Positions 17,854 through 23,948 of a DNA stretch of 38,768 nucleotides are shown piece after piece. The stretch spans positions 1 to 38,768 of the forward strand of contig JAKEFL010000202.1 of assembly GCA_022616105.1 (NCBI GenBank), in the 5' to 3' direction. The position numbers and the translations under genes were made by a program. Within the stretch, counting starts at the first letter, position 1, and every line of letters begins with the position of its first letter. A model generated the notes under the pieces. The model saw nothing but the letters and a program-made list of their open reading frames with translations, ran no database searches and was not told the origin of the DNA. The stretch comes from Anaerolineae bacterium (GTDB lineage: Bacteria > Chloroflexota > Anaerolineae > Anaerolineales > Villigracilaceae).

Positions 17854-18393
17854 CTATTTATCTTCACCAGGGGGAATACTGTTATCAGGCGTGGGAGAAT
17901 CAGGTGCGCGAGGCGTGAGATTAAATATATCGATCAGGGGAGGCTGATCAGGATCCTTATAAACCATTTCGCACAGAAACAATCCACGACTGCCCCCGTA
18001 GTGATACTTATACACCTTCCCATCGGCTTGTAGGATAATGAGCGCGCCATCTTCCGGTACCTGTAAATAAACCATCCCCGGCTGAGGACATCCCATACTG
18101 GAATCTGGCCAGACAACACCAGCAGCCTGTACGAGACTGATTTGCGTTACTGAGATGGACAATCTTTGAGCCAAATCCTCTTTGGCTTTCTCGATCAGGC
18201 TTTCCAGGCCGGAAGATGTAGATGTTGAGAGAGATGGGGTCATTTGTTCGGTATCTCCTTGAGATTGCGAGAGAGGCACAGGGATCGGGCTTGAGGCCAC
18301 TTCCTCACGCGCCTCAGCTTCAACGGGATTCGTCTGGCATCCTGTACTGAAAACAAATACCCACAGGGTCATCAAACTAACGAGAATTCGCAT
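17854..18393 (-). CDS. Small lipoprotein with GCPQPGM-type domain
   Basis: The frame is open from 18450, but the ATG at 18393 has GGAGG seven nt upstream and yields a lipoprotein signal MRILVSLMTLWVFVFSTGC, giving 179 aa. After a Ser/Thr/Glu-rich linker, residues about 75-150 hold a domain with LAQRLSISVTQISLV, VVWPDSSMGCPQPGMVYLQV and ADGKVYKYHYGGSRGLFLCE. I have seen this small Cys-containing domain in Chloroflexota and Deinococcota surface proteins; its function is unknown. The two Cys residues could form a disulfide outside the cell. It lies head-to-head with the trypsin-like protease unit and tail-to-tail with the subtilase, so it may be an accessory of the protease locus. Confidence 0.75.
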   Translation of the reverse strand: MRILVSLMTLWVFVFSTGCQTNPVEAEAREEVASSPIPVPLSQSQGDTEQMTPSLSTSTSSGLESLIEKAKEDLAQRLSISVTQISLVQAAGVVWPDSSMGCPQPGMVYLQVPEDGALIILQADGKVYKYHYGGSRGLFLCEMVYKDPDQPPLIDIFNLTPRAPDSPTPDNSIPPGEDK

Positions 18394-18511
18394 GGGGTAC
18401 CTCCTGAGTGTCTGCTGTTCAGACGATGTGCGTGCTGGAAAGGTTCCCATTAAGTTTATTATAAATAAAGCTTCTAATCTATTTTACAATATTTCAAAAA
18501 TATTGAATTAA

Positions 18512-18596
18512 TCATTTGAATGACCCAGAACCTGTAACTTTCACTAATGATAATGATATGAGTTTTTCTTGCCTTTTCCAAAAAGGTTTATATAAT
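18512..18596 (+). promoter_or_regulatory. Promoter and upstream element of the trypsin-like protease gene
   Basis: TTGCCT (18569-18574) and TATAAT (18591-18596) are 16 nt apart, a good sigma70-type promoter. Upstream at 18531-18548 is the 18-nt block shared (15/18) with the subtilase promoter, and at 18512-18525 an inverted form of the GGTCATT element, here within the palindrome TCATTTGAATGA. Spacing to the -10 is conserved. Apart from this and the leader, 18394-18511 is AT-rich sequence that must hold the promoter of the minus-strand lipoprotein gene. Confidence 0.65.
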
Positions 18597-18599
18597 ATT

Positions 18600-18699
18600 C
18601 TTAAGCTCGAAAAGGCAAACCCGTCGCGAGGCGGGGACGCAAAGTCATGGGTCTACTAACCTGGTACGTAGAGGTTTGTAGACCGCCAGACTGCTGAAG
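18600..18699 (+). ncRNA. Cyclic-di-GMP-I (GEMM) riboswitch aptamer 2
   Basis: Same order of hallmarks as aptamer 1: GGCAAACC (18614), CCCGTC-GCGA-GGCGGG (the C-G pair of aptamer 1 is a T-G wobble here), GGGACGCAAAG, then a long third helix GGTCTAC ... GTAGACC, and ACCGCC. The closing helix CTTAAGC (18600-18606) with GCTGAAG (18693-18699) differs in sequence from that of aptamer 1 but keeps pairing and one mismatch at the same place, so structure rather than sequence is conserved. The 3' strand doubles as the terminator 5' arm. The -10 ends at 18596, so the transcript would start close to this helix; the exact start decides how much of it forms. Confidence 0.88.
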
Positions 18700-18725
18700 T
18701 TCTTTTTTCTTCGGCAGTTTTTATT
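18691..18725 (+). terminator. Riboswitch expression-platform terminator 2
   Basis: CTGCTGAAG (18691-18699) pairs with CTTCGGCAG (18709-18717), followed by a T-rich tail. Seven bases of the 5' arm are the 3' strand of the aptamer closing helix. Confidence 0.85.
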
Positions 18726-18741
18726 TTGCTATTTGTTTTGA

Positions 18742-18756
18742 AAGGAGGTCGTCTTC
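18742..18756 (+). promoter_or_regulatory. Orphan perfect Shine-Dalgarno motif after terminator 2
   Basis: AAGGAGGT (18742-18749) is followed by GTCTTC, which can pair with GAGGT-type bases. It lies 78 nt before the protease ATG, which has its own AAAGGA site. It mirrors 14742-14749. Confidence 0.4.
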
Positions 18757-18827
18757 GAAATAAACTTCCATATCAATCGATTTGATGGAACTTAAATTCT
18801 ATACAAAGTTAAAAGGAAAAAAATAAC

Positions 18828-19658
18828 ATGCGTAAAAAACTGATCTTTGTAGTTTTCTCGGTGATGGTAATTCTTGCGCTTGCAGTTAGCCCGGTTGGCG
18901 CTGTAACAGATGGTGAGTTGGATGGTGAAGGCCATCCTCATGTAGTCCTCTTACTCATGGAAGTTGATGGCGCACCAGCATTTCGATGCAGCGGAACATT
19001 ACTTTCTGCAACGGTCCTGTTGACCGCCGGACATTGCACGAATGGCTTTCCAGACTTTGAATTTAGCGGCATGCGAGTCTTCACTGAATCAGATGTTCAA
19101 GCTGGCATAGGCACTACCAATAATTATCCATTTGCCGGTCCGAACGCTGTGGAAGCAGTTGCGTGGGCCGCTCATCCGCTCTATGAGACCGGTCCCTTCT
19201 TCCTTCATGATGTTGGAATTGTCATCCTCGAAGAACCCGGTGTCGTTTTGGATGAGTACGGGACCCTTCCTTCTGTAAACCAATTTGATGCCTTCAAAAC
19301 AAAGCGTGGCCTTCAGAAAGTCACCTTTACTTCCGTTGGCTATGGCTTGCAGGAAAGCTTCCCTGACGCGGCCTCCTGGAAGGAGAACAACTCTAGAACA
19401 CGTTATGTGGCCCACCCCAAGCTGAACCAAATTAATGGAGGCATTGTTGGCGATTTCTCCATACTGTTGTCTAACAACCATCATACGGGCGGCACATGCT
19501 TTGGAGATTCTGGTGGCCCCAATTTCCTGGGTGATAGTAATCTCGTTGCGGGTATCACATCCTTCGGTTTGAACGGCAATTGCGCCGGCACTGGTGGTGT
19601 ATTCCGCACCGATAGACAGGATGTTCTGGGTTTCATCAACTCCTACCTGAATCCGTAA
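18828..19658 (+). CDS. Secreted trypsin-like serine protease (S1)
   Basis: A 276-aa exported protease with a classical signal peptide (MRKK, hydrophobic core, cut near VGAVTDG at about residue 25). The catalytic triad is His69 (TAGHC), Asp128 (HDVGIVIL) and Ser228 (CFGDSGGP). Cys54 and Cys70 bracket the His loop as in chymotrypsin-fold enzymes. The start ATG has AAAGGA upstream. The length is that of a single catalytic domain without extra modules. It is controlled by the second riboswitch-terminator and ends in a strong terminator, so it forms a one-gene transcription unit that parallels the subtilase unit. The substrate is unknown; co-regulation with the subtilase is predicted. Confidence 0.95.
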   Translation: MRKKLIFVVFSVMVILALAVSPVGAVTDGELDGEGHPHVVLLLMEVDGAPAFRCSGTLLSATVLLTAGHCTNGFPDFEFSGMRVFTESDVQAGIGTTNNYPFAGPNAVEAVAWAAHPLYETGPFFLHDVGIVILEEPGVVLDEYGTLPSVNQFDAFKTKRGLQKVTFTSVGYGLQESFPDAASWKENNSRTRYVAHPKLNQINGGIVGDFSILLSNNHHTGGTCFGDSGGPNFLGDSNLVAGITSFGLNGNCAGTGGVFRTDRQDVLGFINSYLNP

Positions 19659-19692
19659 AGATTTCTTCCATAGGTTGTTAAAGTAGCTCAAT

Positions 19693-19720
19693 GGGTTGCC
19701 TGTCGGCAACCCTTTTTTTT
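19693..19720 (+). terminator. Intrinsic terminator of the trypsin-like protease gene
   Basis: GGGTTGCC TGTC GGCAACCC forms a perfect 8-bp stem and is followed by eight T residues. Confidence 0.93.
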
Positions 19721-19811
19721 CTAACATAATATCAATTCTTCTTTATTAGATTTCTTACATTCCTTCGCTAAACTACGCTCAATTCAATCAATTCTGATAA
19801 GGAGACCAACC

Positions 19812-20249
19812 ATGACATTCTATTTGCACCCATATCCCTTCGACATCGCTCAGGGCAGGCCATATCGCCGCGTGGCTCGTCGCTGGTCTGCCAGCAATGA
19901 ACGCGCTCTCGGTGTGAACATTCGCGAGGAAGATGATGCTTACGTTCTTTCCGCGCTCGTGCCAGGACTCAAATCCGAAGACTTGAGCATTCAAGTATTG
20001 GAGGATATCGTCCGCATCGAAGGCGAATACAAGCGAAGCACGCCGCAGAGCGGCAGTGTGGACAAGGCAGATGAGACCGCGTATCTCATGCAGGAACTTC
20101 CTCACGGCTCGTTCAAGCGGACCCTGCGCCTGCCGGCCGTTATCGACGCGGATCACGTCGAAGCGAAGATCACCGATGGTGTGTTAACGCTGAGACTGCC
20201 CAAGGCAGAATCCGCCCGACCGAAGAAGATCAAGATCACGTCCAAGTAA
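19812..20249 (+). CDS. Small heat-shock protein, Hsp20/alpha-crystallin family
   Basis: A 145-aa ATP-independent holdase chaperone, ATG 19812 preceded by AAGGAG. The alpha-crystallin domain spans about residues 33-135: NIREEDDAYVLSALVPGLK, EDLSIQVLEDIVRIEGEY, SFKRTLRLPAVID and ITDGVLTLRLPK, ending in a PKKIKI-type C-terminal extension. The N-terminal segment contains ten extra residues (PFDIAQGR region) that come from a repeat insertion at 19836-19860 with its 5-bp flanking duplication; without them the start would read MTFYLHPYRRVARRW. It forms a single-gene unit closed by a strong terminator. No CIRCE-type operator is visible upstream. Confidence 0.93.
   Translation: MTFYLHPYPFDIAQGRPYRRVARRWSASNERALGVNIREEDDAYVLSALVPGLKSEDLSIQVLEDIVRIEGEYKRSTPQSGSVDKADETAYLMQELPHGSFKRTLRLPAVIDADHVEAKITDGVLTLRLPKAESARPKKIKITSK
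19831..19865. repeat. 25-bp dispersed repeat inserted in frame in hsp20, with 5-bp direct repeats
   Basis: The 25-bp core (19836-19860) begins CCCTTCGACATCGCTCAGGG, a mini-repeat I recognise from many bacterial genomes, where its translation gives the familiar FDxAQGR string. It is flanked exactly by CATAT (19831-19835) and CATAT (19861-19865). Core plus one flank is 30 bp, ten codons, so the frame is kept. This looks like an insertion with target-site duplication inside a gene. Confidence 0.75.
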
Positions 20250-20270
20250 GAAGCGAAAATTTATCACATA

Positions 20271-20304
20271 CGAAACCCGCGCACGTGCGCGGGTTTCGTA
20301 TTTT
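20271..20304 (+). terminator. Intrinsic terminator of hsp20
   Basis: CGAAACCCGCGC ACGT GCGCGGGTTTCG, a perfect 12-bp stem, is followed by TATTTTT. Confidence 0.9.
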
Positions 20305-20314
20305 TAGCAACGTG

Positions 20315-20320
20315 TATAAT
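20315..20320 (+). promoter_or_regulatory. Putative -10 box of BMP lipoprotein gene
   Basis: TATAAT lies 30 nt before the GTG start at 20351 and just after the hsp20 terminator. The -35 is poor. Confidence 0.4.
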
Positions 20321-20350
20321 TCGTCCAGATTCTTAATCTGGAGAAAACTT

Positions 20351-21355
20351 GTGCGTGTGAGATCTACCATTCTTTTTATTGCAATTGCTATTACGATGAG
20401 TGCATGTGGAGCTGCGGCGGAACCAGCTTCCACATCCACTCCCATCCCAACAGACACCCAGGTTGTTCCTCCCACTCTTACAGCCACGCCTACAATACCA
20501 CTTGCGGTGTTGGTCATTCCACCAGACCTTGACCCCGATACATCTAATCTATATCAGACAACAGTATATGATCTGGCTCAGGCATCCGGGTTTCGTTTTC
20601 AGGTGCGTAACACGCTGACACCTGCCGATATCGAACCTGGCTTGAAAGTAGTGATTGCACTGCCGCCTGACCCTGGAATTGCCGCGCTTGCTGCTACAGC
20701 ACCAGATGTGCAATTCCTTGCGATCAATATCCCTGACATCACTGCGGGTGGAAATGTCAGCGTGTTGGGAAATAATTCTCAATCGGATATTTCTGCGTTT
20801 CTGGCTGGTTATACTGCCGCACTCATCACAGATGATTACCGCATTGGCATGATGATCCCGAAGGATAATGCGGACGCAATCCGTTCGTTGAATGCCTTCG
20901 TCAATGGCATGAAATTCCATTGCGGGACTTGTCCTCGTCTCTATTTTTATCAGTGGGCTTTCCCACAATATATCGAAATCGGTGCTGATGAAGATCCGGC
21001 TAATTATGACGCGTATGCGGATATCCTTATACTGCAATACAAAGTCAGCACGATCTATCTTCATCCTGATATTTCTACTACAGATCTCATTACCTATATT
21101 GGCACGACAGGTACATCCATGATCGGAACGAAAACCCCGGAGCAGCAGCCTGCTGGCTGGGTGATGACCATTCAACCCGATGTGATCAAAGCGATTCAAA
21201 ATGCGTGGCCGGACCTAATCAATGGACAGGGCGAGCTCACGGTTCAATCTCCCCTTGGCTTGGCTGATATAGATCCAAGCCTTCTCTCCCCTGGAAAACA
21301 ACGACTTGTTGAACAAACGCTTAGCGACTTACAAGCGGGTTTGATTAGTCCATGA
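20351..21355 (+). CDS. BMP-family (PBP1-type) substrate-binding lipoprotein
   Basis: An in-frame ATG exists at 20285 but lies inside the upstream terminator hairpin. The GTG at 20351 follows GGAGA and starts a proper lipoprotein signal (RSTILFIAIAITMSACG), so it is preferred; this gives 334 aa. A Thr/Pro linker precedes two Rossmann-like lobes with LAQASGFRFQV, VVIALPPDPGIAALAATAPDVQFLAIN, DISAFLAGYTAALITDDYRIGMMI and YADILILQYKVSTIYLHP, the layout of basic membrane protein (BMP/Med) binding proteins for nucleosides or similar solutes. No permease or ATPase gene is nearby, so it may serve a transporter elsewhere or act as a sensor. Confidence 0.75.
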   Translation: MRVRSTILFIAIAITMSACGAAAEPASTSTPIPTDTQVVPPTLTATPTIPLAVLVIPPDLDPDTSNLYQTTVYDLAQASGFRFQVRNTLTPADIEPGLKVVIALPPDPGIAALAATAPDVQFLAINIPDITAGGNVSVLGNNSQSDISAFLAGYTAALITDDYRIGMMIPKDNADAIRSLNAFVNGMKFHCGTCPRLYFYQWAFPQYIEIGADEDPANYDAYADILILQYKVSTIYLHPDISTTDLITYIGTTGTSMIGTKTPEQQPAGWVMTIQPDVIKAIQNAWPDLINGQGELTVQSPLGLADIDPSLLSPGKQRLVEQTLSDLQAGLISP

Positions 21356-21367
21356 AGTGTCATTAAA

Positions 21368-21400
21368 CCAAAACCCCCGTGAATATCACGAGAGTTTTGG
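21368..21400. terminator. Hairpin between converging genes
   Basis: CCAAAACCCCCGTGA and TCACGAGAGTTTTGG pair at 13 of 15 positions around ATA. On the minus strand TTTAATG follows, so it may terminate the receiver-domain gene; no T-tract follows on the plus strand. Confidence 0.5.
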
Positions 21401-21441
21401 CATCAAAAAGGAGGAGAAGAAGGAGAATAGCAAGGGGGGAC

Positions 21442-21879
21442 TTATAAAGTCACCCCCATGATCGCAGAAGTTCTTTCGCTTCGTTGACCGTGCCCAAGCC
21501 ATGCCATTGCTTTGATAACCAACACAGCAGAGTTCACGGGTTTCACAAGGCATTCATCTGCACCTGCCTGGTTGGCTTCCATGATTTCATCAACAGTATT
21601 TGCTGAAATGAGCATCAAAATAGGACCACGGCTGGCTGTGCGCAAACCTATTAGCAGGGCAGCGCGTTCAGACTTGGATAATTGCATATCAATCAACATT
21701 AATGAAGGACCGACCAGCCGCGCGCTTTGCAGGGCATCCGATACATTCGATTCAGAAAGAACAATACAATTTCTCTGGTTAAAAAGGGTATCCAAAACTG
21801 CAACGCTCTCAGGCTGATCGGAGACGATCAACACCGTATGAAGGGGGATGGTATCTGCATTAGATTTCCAGGCAACCAT
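21442..21879 (-). CDS. Single-domain response-regulator receiver
   Basis: The frame opens at 22008, but the ATG at 21879 is preceded by AAAGGA and gives a 145-aa protein of one receiver domain. HTVLIVSDQPESVAVLDTL forms the first strand and helix; Asp64 in LMLIDMQLS is the phosphorylation candidate, Ser92 the switch Thr/Ser, and Lys113 in LVKPV the conserved Lys. The acidic pair that normally binds Mg2+ at the end of strand 1 is reduced to SD (Ser20-Asp21). No output domain or kinase is adjacent; the two receiver-less kinases at 2718-10313 are possible but unproven partners. It is divergent from the leader-peptide/GNAT unit. Confidence 0.8.
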   Translation of the reverse strand: MVAWKSNADTIPLHTVLIVSDQPESVAVLDTLFNQRNCIVLSESNVSDALQSARLVGPSLMLIDMQLSKSERAALLIGLRTASRGPILMLISANTVDEIMEANQAGADECLVKPVNSAVLVIKAMAWLGHGQRSERTSAIMGVTL

Positions 21880-21906
21880 GAGTGAGTTCCTTTCTTTCTT
21901 GTTAAC

Positions 21907-21936
21907 TTGACGTGAATCCAGCCAACATGTTACACT
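21907..21936 (+). promoter_or_regulatory. Sigma70-type promoter upstream of the 27-codon ORF
   Basis: TTGACG (21907-21912) and TACACT (21931-21936) are separated by 18 nt, predicting a start near 21943 and a leader of about 37 nt before the small ORF. Confidence 0.6.
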
Positions 21937-21979
21937 CGAAATGTAGGCAAATTTCGCGAAGCGGAAAGGAGACGTACCC

Positions 21980-22063
21980 ATGTTCAACAGCAAAACCATT
22001 TTTATCACTCGAATCGGCGACAGTGGTTCTGTTGATTCGCGGAGTGCGCCTGCTCATCATTAA
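21980..22063 (+). CDS. Possible 27-aa leader peptide or small protein
   Basis: ATG 21980 is preceded by AAGGAG at 8 nt. It encodes MFNSKTIFITRIGDSGSV and ends RSAPAHH. It has its own promoter and is followed immediately by a 9-bp hairpin beginning at its stop codon and then by a terminator. It lies 155 bp before the first acetyltransferase gene. It could be an attenuator leader whose translation controls read-through, or simply a small protein gene. There is no homology evidence, and the short length makes chance possible. Confidence 0.4.
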   Translation: MFNSKTIFITRIGDSGSVDSRSAPAHH

Positions 22064-22121
22064 TTTACACGCAATGTAAATTAAAGCCGCGGTGCACTCG
22101 CCCGTGGCTTCTTTGTTTCTT
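22061..22121 (+). terminator. Hairpin and terminator between small ORF and GNAT genes
   Basis: TAATTTACA (22061-22069) pairs with TGTAAATTA (22075-22083). Next, AAGCCGCGG (22084-22092) pairs with CCGTGGCTT (22102-22110) with one G-U, followed by CTTTGTTTCTT. The terminator loop holds GCACTC (22094-22099), complementary to GAGTGC (22042-22047) near the end of the small ORF, so an alternative fold is possible. Confidence 0.65.
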
Positions 22122-22167
22122 AAGTAAGCCATGGGCAAATGCCTGTGGCGATTTTTATTCCTCATCT

Positions 22168-22209
22168 CAACTCCTCTCCCATTTTGGGAGAGGGGCAAGG
22201 GGTGAGGGT
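22168..22209. repeat. CTCTCCC/GGGAGAG dispersed palindrome
   Basis: CTCCTCTCCCA faces TGGGAGAGGGG, with outer ends CTCATCTCAA and GGGGTGAGG. This GGGAGAGG-type palindrome is a repeat I recognise from many draft genomes. It ends about ten nt before the ATG of the first GNAT gene and could affect its translation. Confidence 0.65.
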
Positions 22210-22218
22210 GGAGGAAAC

Positions 22219-22797
22219 ATGTTCGATATTCAAACTCAATTATTTGAAGCCAGGGATATTCGCTTCGGTCCTATTGATCATGAAAAGGATCCCGAAATCG
22301 AAGCCAAATGGACTCATGATTCTGAGTTCATGCGCATGATGGAGATCAATCCTGCCAGGCCCCTGTCGGCAGCGATCATCAAGAAGCAGTATGAAAAACT
22401 TGAAAAGCAAATTGATGAAAGTAAAAATCTGTATCACTTTGCCATCCGTGCCAAAGAAGATGACAGGCTGATCGGCAAGGCTGGTATCCAGTGGATCGAG
22501 TGGACGAATGGCAATGGCTGGATTAATCTTGGTATTGGCGCTGCAGAAGATAGGCGTAAAGGATATGGTTCTCAGGCATTGAACATGCTGATTCGTTTTG
22601 CATTTGCAGAGCTGAATCTCTTTCGTGTCAGCGCGCGGGTGCCTGAATACAATGAGGCAGCGATTGCCTTGTTCGAGAAATTCGGCTTTATGGAGGAAGT
22701 TCGCCGCCGCCAAGCCCTTGACCGCGACGGCCGCCGATGGGACCTCATCGTTTTCGGGCTGTTGAACTCTGAGTGGCAGAATCAAGCCAAAGCGTAG
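22219..22797 (+). CDS. GNAT acetyltransferase, RimJ/RimL type (1)
   Basis: A 192-aa acetyl-CoA-dependent N-acetyltransferase. ATG 22219 follows GGAGG at six nt. The cofactor loop is in INLGIGAAEDRRKGYGSQAL (R-R-K-G-Y-G), followed by the helix ALNMLIRFAFAELNLFRVSARV and the RimL-like end YNEAAIALFEKFGF, RDGRRWD. It is the first of three similar proteins encoded back to back (22219, 22807, 23373), clearly paralogues. RimJ/L relatives acetylate ribosomal-protein N-termini or small amines and antibiotics; which applies here cannot be told. Only ten bases separate it from the next gene. Confidence 0.9.
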   Translation: MFDIQTQLFEARDIRFGPIDHEKDPEIEAKWTHDSEFMRMMEINPARPLSAAIIKKQYEKLEKQIDESKNLYHFAIRAKEDDRLIGKAGIQWIEWTNGNGWINLGIGAAEDRRKGYGSQALNMLIRFAFAELNLFRVSARVPEYNEAAIALFEKFGFMEEVRRRQALDRDGRRWDLIVFGLLNSEWQNQAKA

Positions 22798-22806
22798 GAG
22801 GAAACG

Positions 22807-23376
22807 ATGAGAGATTTATTTCGCGGAAAACTTGTTCGTCTTACATGGGAAGAGCCTGACGCGCGCGCAAAGATTGAAGTCCAGTGGCAACGCGATACAG
22901 AATTCCATCGCCTCGCGGATAGCGATCCCGCCCGAATGGAATCGGAGAAGAAACTCAAGGAGTGGTTTGAGAAACAAAGCGAGAATGGTTTCAAACCCGA
23001 ACGCTATTCCTTTTCTGTTCGCACATTGGAGGAAGATAAGCACATCGGTTTCTTTGTGTTATGGCTTGACTTGATCCACAACGAAGCCTGGGTTGGGATT
23101 GGTATTGGCGACCGCGACTTCTGGGGCAGGGGCTATGGCACAGAGATGATGAAACTGTGCCTGCAATATGCGTTTACTGAATTGAACGTGCATCGCGTCT
23201 CGCTGGGTTTGCACGAATACAACCCGCGCGCGTTGCGGTCATATGAGAAAGCAGGCTTTCGACTCGAAGGGCGAACGCGCAAGGATTTGACGCGCGAAGG
23301 CAGGCGATATGACTCATTGTGGCTGGGAATCCTGCGCGAAGAATGGATGCAAATGCAAAATGGAGATCAACCATGA
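22807..23376 (+). CDS. GNAT acetyltransferase, RimJ/RimL type (2)
   Basis: A 189-aa paralogue of the genes on both sides. ATG 22807 has TAGGAGGA upstream. The acetyl-CoA loop is WVGIGIGDRDFWGRGYGTEM; the conserved LNVHRVSLGLHEYNPRALRSYEKAGF follows. The next gene's ATG overlaps this stop (ATGA), so expression is coupled. Substrate unknown. Confidence 0.9.
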   Translation: MRDLFRGKLVRLTWEEPDARAKIEVQWQRDTEFHRLADSDPARMESEKKLKEWFEKQSENGFKPERYSFSVRTLEEDKHIGFFVLWLDLIHNEAWVGIGIGDRDFWGRGYGTEMMKLCLQYAFTELNVHRVSLGLHEYNPRALRSYEKAGFRLEGRTRKDLTREGRRYDSLWLGILREEWMQMQNGDQP

Positions 23377-23948
23377 AGGATATTCTTACAGGCAATCTTG
23401 TGCGCCTGGCTGCATTCGACCCCGAAGAGGTTGGAAAGGCATTTTCAGGGTGGAGTCGCGATTCGGAATATTGGCGTTTAATGGATTCTGGCGCGATTCG
23501 TTTGCAGTCAACAAAAGAAGCCGTTAAAAATTTCGAGAAGGAAGTTGAAGAGCTCGCGCCTGGGGTCTATTTCTTTGGTGTTCGCAGACTTGCCGATGAT
23601 GTATTGATTGGTGAGATGGTTCTGGACGTTGTGAACTGGAGTGGGCGCGATGCATTCGTGGGCCTTAGTATTGGCGCGCGAGAAAACTGGGGCAAAGGCT
23701 ACGGCACGGACATGATGAAGGTGTTATTGCGCTTTGCTTTCACTGAAGTCAATTTAAAGCGCGTGTCGCTGGGTGTGTTCGAGTACAACCCGCGCGCCAT
23801 CCGTTCCTACGAAAAGTCAGGCTTCTGTCATGAGGGACGCCAGCGAGGATTTCTAAACCGGGAAGGGAAGCGATGGGATATGCCCTTCATGGGCATCCTG
23901 CGTGAAGAGTGGATGAATCTGCAAGAGAAAGAAAGGGAAAATATGTGA
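23373..23948 (+). CDS. GNAT acetyltransferase, RimJ/RimL type (3)
   Basis: A 191-aa protein. The ATG at 23373 is chosen over the in-frame ATG at 23319 because it overlaps the preceding stop by 4 nt and matches the paralogues' N-terminus (MKDILTGNLVRL, compare MRDLFRGKLVRL). The acetyl-CoA loop is SIGARENWGKGYGTDM. It is most like paralogue 2, suggesting a recent duplication. It overlaps the next gene by one base (TGATG). Confidence 0.9.
   Translation: MKDILTGNLVRLAAFDPEEVGKAFSGWSRDSEYWRLMDSGAIRLQSTKEAVKNFEKEVEELAPGVYFFGVRRLADDVLIGEMVLDVVNWSGRDAFVGLSIGARENWGKGYGTDMMKVLLRFAFTEVNLKRVSLGVFEYNPRAIRSYEKSGFCHEGRQRGFLNREGKRWDMPFMGILREEWMNLQEKERENM

Noticed and set aside
19089-19727. 212-codon minus-strand ORF across the trypsin-like protease
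   Set aside because: It is antisense to the catalytic triad coding sequence and starts inside the protease terminator.
19741-19811. CIRCE-type heat-shock operator before hsp20
   Set aside because: The stretch TTCGCTAAACTACGCTC does not have the paired TTAGCACTC and GAGTGCTAA arms.
20285-20350. Upstream ATG start for the BMP lipoprotein
   Set aside because: It lies within the hsp20 terminator hairpin and would bury the signal peptide behind 22 polar and mixed residues.
20549-21199. 216-codon minus-strand ORF inside the BMP lipoprotein gene
   Set aside because: Antisense shadow with no recognisable domain or start signal.
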